Below, in pieces: positions 1 to 12,300 of a DNA stretch of 64,000 nucleotides. Under the pieces are notes generated by a model, which was not told where the DNA came from, ran no database searches, and was given only the letters and a program-made list of their open reading frames with translations. Every line of letters begins with the position of its first letter. Positions within the stretch are counted from its first letter, which is position 1. The DNA comes from Opisthocomus hoazin (Eukaryota; Chordata; Aves; Opisthocomiformes; Opisthocomidae), in assembly GCF_030867145.1 (NCBI RefSeq), contig NC_134441.1, forward strand, positions 6,884,992-6,948,991. Direction: 5' to 3'. The translations under genes and the position numbers were made by a program.

Positions 1-2888
1 TCCTGCCTGTGAATGGCTTCCCAAACTGTTGTGTCTTTTGGCTGAAGTCCTTCAGTAAAATGACTTGAGAGCTTTGGTTTGAATAGAAAGCAGCCCTGGA
101 AACGGGCGTTGCACAGCTTTTAGCTATTCCTTGGCCTCTGGTCATGAAAGACCCCTCTTCACCCGAGCGCAGAGCTGACCGCTGGCCGTTGTTTGCTTTG
201 GCACAAGAGGGATGAGCGAAACATGCTGACCTGCTGGTTACGCGCTCTTTGTTGATCCTTTGCTCTTGTAAAACATTCTTATTTAGTTTACTGTTGAGCT
301 TTCTGGAGTATCGTAAGCCAAAACTGTAACCTAGAGGGGAATTTGGCGTATTCTGTTAATCACACTGACATGTGCTCTGAGCTCTTGAGAGCTCGAGATC
401 TTTCAGCCGTGACTGTAAGGCTACTCACTGCACGTTATCTGCCTTTGCCTTCTCGGATCTCCTTCCTGTGGCTGTGTGCCGCGCAGCAAGACCATCCCGA
501 CGCTTCAGGCGGTCCCAGCAGCGTGTGAACAGAGCACTGCGTTCTTGCGCGCCATGGGAAAGCTGCAGTGACTTCTTTTGAAACCTGACTGTGTAGCTTT
601 CAGCTAAGTCAGGGCCCTGCTACCCCTCATCGTAGTTTTTGGAGAGAGATTGTTTCAGTCCAGCTTAGTTTTTGATGAATATTTGCTGAGGCTTTTAAAG
701 TCCAATTTATGCAGTAGCAAGAAATAATAGCTGTGTAAAATGAAGTAGGTCAAAACGGGTGCTTAAAGATGATTAAAACTGAAAAAGCAGTTTTTTTCTG
801 AAAACTACTAGGCATGTGGTTCTGCTAGACTTGAAGTCTGACACCCCTCCTCTGGTATTCTTGCTGATAACTAACACATGTTATTCTCCTCTGTTATGAT
901 CTGACTAAGGGGGATACTCTCATTTTTGCATACTGTTCGTGGCAATTGCTCTGCCCGTGTGTTTATACTCTGGGCTAAAAACCATCTTGTATCCATGAAA
1001 AACGTTGTGAGAGGTTTCTTTTGAAATCAGCGCTGGTAGGTATTGAAGTCAGGCATGTCAGACTAGTATGAATGTGTCTTGACTCGGGCAGCTTTTATTT
1101 TTAAAGAACCCATGTGTCCTGCCCCGTTGACTGCATTTGCTTTGGGAAATCCCCTTTGTTTGCTGCGAGGGGAGCAGCCTTGTGACAGCAGTGGTACTTC
1201 CTTCCTTCCTCCCTTCCCCTCCGACTCTCTCTGACGTGGGGCAGGACTTTATTTCTTTCTCAGCCTCACCTCCTGACCTGCGAAGAATTGAAAAATACGT
1301 TATTTCCATAGCAGTATTTCTCCGAATGCCTGATGAAAATTTACAGATCTCAGTCTTGTGAAACCAATCTGAAAGTACGTGGCTTCTTGAAACCAAATGT
1401 TTCTTTTCCAAGAATTTTTTGCCATATATTCCCACCCCACAGTCCGATTTAGTTGGACCTGTTGTAAAGACTCCCCTTACTTTTCCCATTTCCTCCCCTG
1501 ATGTCCAATGCTAGACTTTTAATCCCTATGCTTTCTATTTCATTTGTCTATTCCTTAGGCAAATGCCTTTCATCCCCAGGTCTCAAAGCGCTTCAGCAGG
1601 AAGCTCTTGATCACCAGCCCTGTTTAACACAAGGGGAAACTGAGGTACAGCCCTGGAAGTGACCTGCCTAAGGTCACACAGGAGGTCAGTGTCAGAGCTG
1701 AGGTTTTAACCGATGTCTCTTGAATTTCAGGCTCATTGCCTGGGATTTCTGATACATTTCCTCATGAAGCAGCTTGAAAGGCTGGTTAATGTGTTTTTGC
1801 TCTGTCTGCATACGAGTATGTGATCTTCTGGTCGTTTTTTAGGGATAGCCAAGACCTAGCAAAAATACTGGAGGATTTTAGCTTCTGGATATCTGGATTT
1901 GGAGCCAAGTCCTTCCCCCTTCTCCCTCGCCTTTGGTGGTTGCCAGGAAATGATGGAGCTTTAAAGGGCTGGGGAGCTTTTTCCCACTGCGCTTTGGCAT
2001 TGCTTCATTTGGAAACTATTGAACCCTCAACCCCCACGTGTGCTGCTGGACCACTCCGTGTGCCGGGTGCCTGAGTGAAGGCTGGGGAGTACGTGAGCGG
2101 GAAGTGGGCAGAAAAGGGCTGGGATTTAACCTCTGCACAGCATCTGGATGAGTCAAAAAGTTGCTGGCTCATACCTTATATGAGTTGTTTTTTTAAGGAT
2201 GTAGCACTTGTATGACAAGTCAGTCCCTATGCAGACTTGGCAACCAAAAACTGGAGACTATTAGCCACTACCCCATTGAACAGCCAAGGTTGGCCAAGAC
2301 TACTTCTGCAAAGTGTCTGTGTACAGTGACATGTTGATGCTCTACAGATGAAACCAGATGCGCAGTGACAGAAAGAAGTCTTCTGCCATCATATTGGGAA
2401 AACAGACTTCAATATAAATACCTCACTTCTGATCCTACTGTCATACATTTCATTACCTTTCTGGTTTTTCACTGTTTAAGTGATGGGTTTGGCTCCTTTA
2501 TGGAAGGAGGTAAGGGAGAAAAATGGTTCACTTCTGTCCTGGTAGGATTTGAACCAAGGTTTGCTGGAGCTTGCTGGAGCCACTGAACTACTGGATATGC
2601 GAAGAAATAGGGAAATCAATTGCTAGCACTTGTAACCAGTATAATTTTGTCCTGGAAAAAAGTATTTTCTAGATGAAACTATTCAGCAAGTTAACCTAAA
2701 CTTACAAATTATTTTAATGGTTTGGGGTTTTTTCAGTTCATCCACCCCACAAGAAATAATTTACTTGACTTTGGTTTTTACAGGCGGCATTGGACATAGT
2801 CTCTTCCATAGCTTTATTCCCTGCTGAAGCAAGAGATATAAAGACTGTGTCGTTACTAAGCTTTATTCAAACTTTTCTTTCATTTCAG
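1..2888 (+). other. LOXL2 5' intron (or upstream) sequence
   Basis: No exon, RNA gene or convincing long reading frame was seen. Because the first coding exon begins with a splice acceptor, this is most likely the 3' part of LOXL2 intron 1. It holds a MIR-like SINE relic at about 1560-1740; the rest is unremarkable. Confidence 0.6.
1560..1740 (+). repeat. MIR-like ancient SINE relic
   Basis: The stretch ggggaaactgaggtacag, then aagtgacctgcctaaggtc and acacaggaggtcagtgtcag, followed by agagctgaggtttt, is the order and spacing of the MIR core and 3' half. Copies of this age (before the amniote split) persist in bird genomes at low density. Boundaries are approximate. Confidence 0.7.
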
Positions 2889-3328
2889 GACAGCCACACG
2901 GTACCTACCTGCACTGGCTGGCAGCTGCTAGCAGAGGACTTGGCTCTGAGAACTGTGAGCACTGAAAATGGAAAGATTCCTGGGTTTTACCCATAACCAC
3001 TGTTTCATCATGCTGTTCTTCATCTCCCTGAGCCCGCTGGGCTTTGCTCAGTATGAACACTGGCCCTACGTCCCTGGTTACCCTGAGCCACCCCCACAAG
3101 TGTACCAGCCCCCCCAGAGACCGGCAAACGTTCCCAAGATCCAGCTGCGGCTTGCAGGGCAGAAGAGAAAACACAACGAAGGCAGAGTGGAGGTGTTTTA
3201 CAGCGGCGAGTGGGGCACGGTGTGCGACGATGACTTCTCCATCCATGCTGCGCACGTGGTCTGCAGGGAGCTGGGCTACGTGGAGGCAGTGTCTTGGCTA
3301 CCGAGCTCAAAGTATGGAAAAGGAGAAG
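2889..3328 (+). CDS. LOXL2: LOXL2 coding exon 1 (start codon, signal peptide, first half of SRCR1)
   Basis: The exon starts after a pyrimidine-rich acceptor (tttcatttcag, AG at 2887-2888); 2889-2967 is 5' UTR and ATG is at 2968. It encodes residues 1-120: a short N-terminus, a hydrophobic core ([15 protein letters not shown]) with likely cleavage before QYEHW near residue 27, a Pro/Tyr-rich linker, then SRCR1 from about residue 60 ([19 protein letters not shown]). The donor is GAAG|GTAAGG, phase 1. The 5' acceptor shows that at least one further 5' UTR exon lies upstream, outside or undetected in the window. Confidence 0.95.
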
Positions 3329-6300
3329 GTAAGGTAACTCCAGAGCAGTGGTGTTGTGCTAGCTGTCTCTCCGACCCCCAGTAATTCTTGATCTGTCAGT
3401 CAAATTTAAGATGTAGTGATATTTAGTACAATGTAACTGAAATAACTTTCAGGTGAAGCAGTGTCTCTTTAAATCAGGGTCCCATTAGATTAAACAGTTT
3501 GAGATGTTTGCTTGTTTTGACTGAAATAAGTTAAGGAATGACAAGATGAAGAGCTGAAGGACAAGATCATGGTGTGTGAGCTCTGGCAAGGGATGCTTGG
3601 GAGCAGCTGGTGGTGGATGAGAGCAGGAGGCTCTTCAGCAGCCAGTGCAGTGAGTCGAAAGGGCAGCTGTGCCCACAAGTGTAAGGTGTAGGTGGTCCAT
3701 TTCCCTGTTCAAGCTTTCATTGCCTTGCGGCGAGTCAGATAGGACCTCTGAACCCTCCTTCCCCCGTTCTTTTTTTTTCCTCTGAGTTCTAAACAGACTG
3801 CCTATGCGATGCTACACAAATCTATCTTTGCCCTGTTAGCGTCTCTAGAAACACGTCTCATGTTCTGCAATGCAGACTAGCCTATGAAACCCCAAAGCAG
3901 TGTGCACGCTTCGTGTCCTATATAGGACTATATTTATAACAATCCTTTTGGACACTCAGGCTGTTTCTGGTGGGGAAAAACCATTCACCCCAAACTGTAC
4001 ATCCTTTCTGCTCTTTGAAATTGTACGTGATGGATGCGTGGCCAACGGCAGATTGCACCTCGTGCCCGAATACGTGCTGAACCAAGACTTTGAAAGGTGA
4101 ATGTTCGTGTTATAGCAATGAATTCTTAGAATCGTAATGCTTGAGAGAGAATAGCTCTGTAATAGTATATAACTCAACAATAGTATATAACTCAACAGCT
4201 TTACTTGTTGTCTTTTGATAGGCTGTTAGTTAAATGTTGACCTACAGAGAATTTTTTATGCAAACATCGAAGCCTGGCACGCTGTTGCTGTAACCCGCAG
4301 ACAGATTATTTCCCCTGCAGCAGGGATAAACGTGCTGTGTGTCTCTGACTTAGCACCACTCGTTAGTGCTCACACCTATAAACTTCCCCAGAAAAGAGCA
4401 AGCAGGCCTGAACAGTGACTTGACTGAAACGCGAAACCTTGAATGTTGTCCCAAGCTGTGGATTTTGGCTCTTGGGGCAGAGTAGGAGATTTCCGCGTGA
4501 GAAAGAGGCCGTGACATTTGAAAACAAACCAGAGCGATTGCCACGTGGTTTCACAGTAGTGAGCGTTCTCTGGATGCCAGAGTAGAGCTGGGTAAATCCT
4601 GACGCGGAGAGCCCGTGCAGGACGCGTTGTGCTTTCCTCAAGCCATGGAGCCAGGCTTTGCAGGAGCTCTTTCACTCTTTTTGCTCTCCTGTTTGGGGAG
4701 CATGGCAAGGGCTGGCAGATCCATCGTCTGGTGATGAACCAACTGAACTCGCTGGGGCTGCTGGAACAAAGCTGGGACAGCCGAGGGAAATGGCTACAGG
4801 ATCTCCTAGGGGCTCTGAAGGTCGGACAGTCCTTTCTGCCCAAAGGATGTGTTATCCTTCAGACAAGCAAAGTGTCTGGGATCCTAAAATATGCAAATTG
4901 CTTGTTGGCCCTTGTTCCCTGCAATTTAGGGGGCAAATCACAGGCAGCAGTGTGTGCCCAGCACGTTTCCAAAGGGCAAATGGGCACTTCGTAAAGGTGA
5001 ATCTCTGAGATGCTGTTGGGTCCTTTGCTCTCAGCTGCTGCTAGGAAAACATGACCTCAAGTTTGGAGGTGACACCTATTGATTTTTGTTGTCTTGTCAT
5101 CTTAAAAGTGAGCTGTGAGGGACCTGAATTGTTAAAATATAATATGTATATATGCATGTACATGCTCATGTGCATATGCACACATGGTTTGCTGGAGGGA
5201 CAGCAGTAATTACAGTCTGGAAACTGGATCTGGCAACTGGTTTTCAAAGAGCACCCAAATAACAGGAGGTTCCAATCAACAGTGGTTTGTTAAAGCTTTT
5301 GAGAAAGCCTGCTTTTGAAAAACTTAGGGCATGTAATCAAAACTTGGAGCTGTCTCCTACAAAAGAGTTAATGAGGATTCGATAAAGGAGAAATTATGTA
5401 AAGAGAAACCTTAAATACAGAAGGGATGATTTGGTGAGTATGATTAGAGGGCAAGGTCTAATCAGCCAAAGCGGGGGCACCCGGTGACACCGCTGCTCTG
5501 AAGTGGCTGTCATCAGAGGAGGTCAGTTATCACTGAGCGGGGCTGCAGTGGAGATCTGCCTCAGGCTGGTGGTATTATTTTATTACCATGCAGAGAAGGG
5601 AAAGGGAAAGCTGTGGGGCGGACCTGTTTGCAGTTGGATCGTTGATGTTCCTTAGCTTTTGATTCCAGCTTGTTTTAGTGGTAATCTCTTCCCCTAACAT
5701 AGTAAGAGCACAGCAGCCTTACTTGCTTTCCTATCAGCACAATCTAGATTTACCCTCTTCGTGAGTCTCAGTTCTATTTTCTTTCCCCTTCAGGGAAAAT
5801 TTGGATGGACAATGTCCACTGTAATGGCAAGGAGACCACCCTGGCAGCATGCACTTCAAATGGCTGGGGAGTAACTGACTGCAAACACACCGAAGACGTG
5901 GGAGTGGTCTGCAGTGAAAAGAGAATCCCTGGCTTCAAGTTTGACAACTCATTGCTTAACCAAATAGAGGTAAATGTGCTTAAAACTACCAGCTGCTGAT
6001 CACAAGAGCCTTCTGCAGACAGGGGTGCCTGCTACTACATGTTGTAGGTTATCCCAGCTGCACACTATGGTTAAAGCAAACTCCTGACAGTGCTTCTAGA
6101 TGCTGGCTAAAGATACAACTTTCAGATTTGAATTTCAGCTGTTCAGAGCATTGTATGTATAATAAGGAGAAAATATGCAATCAATTTTCAGGATTGAAAG
6201 CTGGTGTATTGTATTTCTAAAAATGTATTAGAGACACAGGATATGTGCTGTACTCATAGATCTTACACTTGGGTGACTTTGTTCTAGTACTAAATTACTG

Positions 6301-9300
6301 AGTTTGCTTTCCCCTGGTGCCTCCCTTTTGGTACTGGGAGCAATCTGGAGGTCTCTGGTGTAGCAGTGGGGGTCATCTGGTAGGGCTGGATTTGGAGGCG
6401 AATAGAGCTTACAACCATGGCTTGAAATGGGTTGATTTATAAGGAAAGATATAGCGAGATTTTTGCATAGTTTGACTAAGCAATGATGAGGCAACCACGA
6501 TAACTGTATGGAGATGTTTGCGGGAATGCGGGATTAGTACTGGAAGTGATGAAAGGAATTGAAGAGCGGAAAACATGGGCTGGTCGCTGGGGGAAAGGCT
6601 CTGGGCTGAGAATAGGTTAGGCTGCTAGGCTGAGGCTGAGACTCCTGGGGAAATAAGCAAAATGCTTGAATCGCCTTCCAGGGAACTTCTTCGATTTCTG
6701 CAGAATAAAGAGCTGGGGGAATGCTGGGCTGGAAAGAAGCGGAGCTGAGCTCTTCAAAGAGAAAAGAATATGGCCTTTTTTCCTTCAGCTTTTCAGGTTG
6801 GCAAGTGCTTGTGGTGACTCGGCTAACAGCCCCTTTGTTTCAGATGCTCTGATGTTTCAGTATGTGAATTCAGTGGTTGCCCTCGGTAAAAATTCATCAA
6901 AAGAGCCTATCCAGTAACCACAGTCAAATCATAGATTAAGCAAACGGGGAATCCAGGATGTATCGCATACCACAGTGCAGTTTCCATGGCTGAATCTTGG
7001 CTTTGTTCATGATCTGCAGCCTTCTTTATCACTTTAAAACAAAATTATTCTAGCAGTTACTTCACAGGCCCTGAGTTAGAAAGGGTCTCCCAGCATTTTC
7101 TTCTACCAGATTTTTCCATTGGAGGTTCACGCGGTGCAGCCTATTTGGTAGGGGAAGACGACGCTCGGTCCAACCTTTTGTTGCCCCGCTGAGGCTTTCG
7201 GAAGCACGTGGCATGGGGGGGCAGGCAGCATTCGGCTCCCGCGCAAGGGTGCAGGTACGGGATACGAGAGCTGAAATTCTCTCCCTTGCCCTGACCTTGC
7301 TTCGCTTGGCTAAGGAGGGAAAGCAGGCATTCCGGAGGGATCCCGAGCTGCCTCCATCAGTGGCACTGTTGTTGCTCGGGGAATGAGGCGAGATCATGGA
7401 ACATCAGTGCTGGCTTTGGCAGACGTGTGCTGCCACAAAGTGAATCCTCAAAACGGAGGCCTGGAAGAAAAGATGCTTTAGTCTAGACGGAGGTCACTTC
7501 ACTCTGAGATGCTTCAGATATTAATCATAAAAGCTTGGGAGGGCTCTGCTTTTCCATTAGCTAAGCACTGGAGTTTGACTAATGAGATGAACACACTGGG
7601 TAGTTGAGGGCTAGCTTGTGCTGATGCTGTGTGGGTGTTTAAGCTTCACGCAGGATAAGTAAAATGAATCATGAGACTGAAGCAGTTCATGTAGCAGAAG
7701 CCTAACACATCAACAGGATCACTCGGGAGAAATAGGTGTAAGAGAGGTCGTATTCCCCATGTTCTGGCAGCTCTTGGGAGCTGTGTATGGATGAAGGCGT
7801 CCACTGATGTGACAAGTAACAGCATTCACAGCAATTGCTAACAGGCACTGGTGACTAGGGACACTGAACTGGGGGGGGGAGGGAGTGGGGGTGTTTAGTA
7901 AAATAGAAAAATAGCTTTGTTTTGAAGTACCTGCACTAAGCTGGGAGCTGTCAGCCTGGTTGTCCTTGCGATTTGTCCTGGTGGTAGAAAATAGTGTTGC
8001 GTTTTCTGGGCAGTGGCTGCTGTCAGACCCGTGTCCGTGTGTGCGTGCTGCTCCCCTCCCTATTGCTGCCTGTATTTTTTGAACAACTTAGTACTGTACT
8101 GTTGCTTCTACTCTGGAAAACCAAGCTGATTTTTCTTATGGTTCCTAGAAGATCACTGGCAGCTGAAGGGTTCTTTTTCTGCTGGTTTCATTGCAGCAGG
8201 ATTAAGGCTAAAGATGATGTGCTATAAATTGTTAAGATGCCATTGTGGAAGTACTTTTAAGTCACAGCTAGCTGTCAAATGTTTAAACTCTCTCCCCCTC
8301 TCTCAGCTTTCCTACTCTTCTTAATCTTTGCTTTATCTCATGAGCAGCTGCTGTGACATAGTTTGAGTCAAAGATGATGAGCAGGGTTACTCATAGGGTC
8401 ATAAACCCCAAAACAGGGAGGTCAAAAGGCTTGTGTGAGAGCAAGTTGAAAGTCTTTGCCCTCTCTAACGTGCCTGGGAATTCTGCACATCATACCTCGC
8501 ATTCATCAGAGGAAACATCATTGTTTGGTAAGCTGCTGGGTGCTTTAGTCTGTAGCCCAAAGCTTCCCCAAGTGATGTTTTCTCTTTGGAATGAGATCAG
8601 GGCTTGAGGGGCTGGGAATTTTCTGCTGAGCAGCAATGCTGTGGTCAAGTCTCTCTGCCAGTCCTGCTGGCTTTGGCTATTACACTGACGGAGCTCAACC
8701 AGTACTTGTTTCCCACTGAGATGTCTGGTGGAAGATATTTCAGTTTACCCTTAAGCTGCTCTTAAAACCAAGCTTGACTCCAAATAGGCCTGGTGTAAGA
8801 AGATGCACAGAGCTGAAGTATTCAACGGCACCTTCCAGTGCTGCTTTCCCACACTAGCTAGCAACGACCATAATGATCCCCACGTGGATCTGACCGTTTG
8901 CAAACCGATGTTCTTACAGCCAGCAGATGAACAGGAGCCGGCGCTGATGTCGGTGGACGTTCATCTGTCGGGGTGTGAGCTGCGGCAGGCAGGAGCAGCA
9001 GTTTTATTCTGCTTTCCTGATGCAAGCATTGGGGGGGAAAGATGTGCTTTGTGCAGCCTGGTTAACCCATGGCCAAACGTGTGCCATCACACTTGGATTT
9101 CCTTTGCCTGTAACAGGGAGCTCTGTGTGTGCACTGCCAGGGACAGACAAGACCATCTTAAATTCATCATTTAGAAAGCGTCTTAAAGCCCCTGTAGTGC
9201 TAAGCTCTCTGGGTCTGCCAAGTGCTGTGAAGGTTTAGTGTGGAAAGCCAGCAGGTATAAGACAACATCTGACTTCATTCTGACAGGGCTCCAGCTCGGA

Positions 9301-12300
9301 GGGGCTGTGCAAACTGACGTTTGCTCAGATCTGGCCTTCCTTCCTCAAATCCGACAGGCAGAGAGTTCACACTCTTTTAAAAGCAACGTGATAGCCCTTG
9401 AGCTGAGTTTATTTTCATTGGACAACATACATACCTCTATTTCCCAGTTTGGAAATGCTGCAGATAAGTAGCATAGGATGAATTTTTCCATCACCATAAA
9501 CCACTTGGCTTATAGACATACGCTCAGACAGGCCTTTTCCCGTCACAGCTCATGCTTGGAGGGTGATGTCATATCTCTTCCTGTCCCCGAGCCTTTCCAT
9601 TCCCTGCCTCTTGGGAAGGGGCAGTCCCTGACCCTCACTTCTTTAAGACGAGTTGTCTGTCACAGGCCAGAGTGAAACGCTTCAGTCTAGGGTGAGTGAT
9701 GGAAGATCTGTGATAAGAAGGTGGGAGACAGGCGGGAAGAGGTTAATTCCTCCAACAAGACCAAGGCAGGTCTGAAATCTATCAGTCTCTTGCTAAAGGG
9801 CAGAGGAACAGCCATCATTCTTGCTCGCTATTTTCCGCTGCCGCTGCAGCTTTTAGCCTTGGGATTTGTTCAAAGGATTATTTCTTGGAGGGTGATGAAT
9901 GTGCAGAGCAAGACAGCCCTTCCGTGGGCTGCTGGCTGGTCAGAATTAGCCCGATACCCCTTTAGCTCAGCGGCTGCGTGAACACTGGAAGCTGCTCACC
10001 TTTTCAAAGCCAGGAGAGCAGCGTTTGTTCAATGCTGGCATGAGTGCAACGACATCGAGTGCATCTTACAGAGGTGCTTTTTCTCCCTCCTCTTTAAAGT
10101 CTGCAGGCTAAATAGACAGTTTCTCATTAATGGAGAGAGCAGGGCTTGTGGTTTGACTTAGTTATTGGCTCTTTGCCTCTGGGAGAATTAGTAGGGGAAA
10201 AGCAGGTATATATTCTGCTGGTCTTGCATCTTCTCTCTATTCCTACAGACCCGAGCTCTGGGAGAGTAAGCCACACAGCTTGAAAGGGTTAAAAAAGAAC
10301 CCCAGCAGCTGTGCTTGGAAGTGCTGCAAGTGTGTGGCTGAGCATGGCTGAGCCCAGTAATTGTATGTGGATGTAAAGGCTGCCCACAGCGGCGTGGATG
10401 GTTGGGAAATCGAAATTGCTGCTGGATTTGCTTCGTCGCTCCTCTATGGAGGCGGCTGCGCATCCAGCACGATGGGGCCAAAGCTGCTGTTAAAGTAACA
10501 CCATCGTTTAACTTGGAGTTTGATTTTTTTGCTTGTATTCCTTCCGTTTTAGCCACAGCCTGGAGTAAAAGCTCTGTTTTGTGTACTCTAATTCACATTG
10601 GTGGCTTGGTGTACAACTTGGGTCTAACCATGATGGCAGAGCACAATACCCTTATGCTTTATTCACAATGATGACTCTGGTAGGCATTACAGCGTGGCAG
10701 GCACATTGTGGGCGGTGTCTTGGGAGCTCCAAGGAAAAGAAAAGATTAATCATGTTGGCTTCAAGTGCTCAAAGCATATCCGAGAACACAGAAACAGCTC
10801 GTGGACTCTCCAATGGAGTTTGGGAGGGACAGACAGTAAGTGCTATAAATACATACGCTGAACCGCAACACTTCAAGCTTTGTAAAATATAACGAGTGGA
10901 CTCTGCTGCTTTACCCAAAGCCCTCCGAGCGCGCGGGGCCGTGTGTTGTCTCTCTGCCCCAGGTAAGCAGTATATCTGTTGTGCAGATGGGGCAGGGGGA
11001 GCCCGGAAGGGCCAGCTCCAGGAGCGCAGCAACTCGCCTGAAAGCACAGTTAAGCAGAGGGAAAGAGCTGGGAGCTGACTCTGTGCATCTGGGCTGCCCC
11101 GAGCTGCCCTCCTCCTTCTGCTCAGCTGTCATGGCAAAAGGTACAAAGATCAGGGTGAAATCGATGTAGAAGTGTGTGGTACAACTGTTGTTTCTTGTCT
11201 TGCAGTTTGCAAGTGTCTGAAAGTGGTCGGGTGGGTAGCATGGACCTGCTTTAAGGTTCCTTTATACGGTGCCAAAACCCGCAGTTTAAATGTGTGCACA
11301 GTCTCAAATGTTTTCCTAAGTCTTTACAGGATGCCAGAAGCTCTGAAATCAAAATGATTTAATGTGTGTTCACGAAACCATGAGCAGGGAATGCTGTCCC
11401 TGCTTTTTTGAACAGTACCTGTAGCCACTTCATGTTGTCCAAACACAGCACAGGCTCACCTGCAACTGCCTGACTGGGTTGACCAGCAATTTTAAGACCA
11501 CAGTAACTAACTCCTACCCTTAATATATTTTCTTAAATAAATGCAGGATAGGTATATTTTTTCAACCTATCCCTCAAAACATTCTTAACAAAATATTTGT
11601 TGTCCACCTTCTTCCTCTGCGTGCACGCACACGGGCTTCAAACAGGACATACTCTAAATATAAATTGCCGCAGCCGTTACAAGTTCACAAATAGACCTGG
11701 TACCTGAGACTAGCTCGTAGCTTTGGCCAGACGGTGGGCAGACGAGGTCTAGCTAAACATACCAGGCTGTGCTGCTATTTCTATCCTCCTTTTCCCTTCT
11801 GCGTGTATGTGAGGTATAAAAATCTCACTTCAGAGCCCTGTGGCTCCAAGGCTTTGGTTATAAGTGGGTTGAACAGTATTGTCCGAGTTTCTTAACCAAT
11901 GGGAAAGTGCTTTGCTATGTCCTGCTTGGGAGCTTTCAGTCGAATTGGGCTCTGTGGATGAGGCCATATAAAATGCTCCTGTATGCTGAGCTGCTGCTGA
12001 CTGGAAGGTGTAAGGAGGGGAGGAGGACAGGGACACTGTTTGTGGCTTGCCACACAGGTAAATCTTCCTCTTACCGAGCTTTCTGCTGTGCAAATCAGTG
12101 GAGACTCTCTCAGTACCGTGGGGAGTTGCAAATTAGCTCACCACCATCCGAGACTTCAGCTGTCCGTCTCGACCATCCAGCTCTCAAGAATGTTTGTCAA
12201 TGAAAGGTTTATTTCCCTGTTTGTTATGACAACACTGTTTTACCTTCTTTCCCCTTGGTGTAAATGTTTACTTCTCTAAACATAAGCCCATGTGTAACAT

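Noticed and set aside
2535-2565. tRNA B-box-like string on the - strand (ggttcaaatcc)
   Set aside because: No matching A box, acceptor stem or anticodon arm could be built around it; more likely an old SINE remnant or chance.
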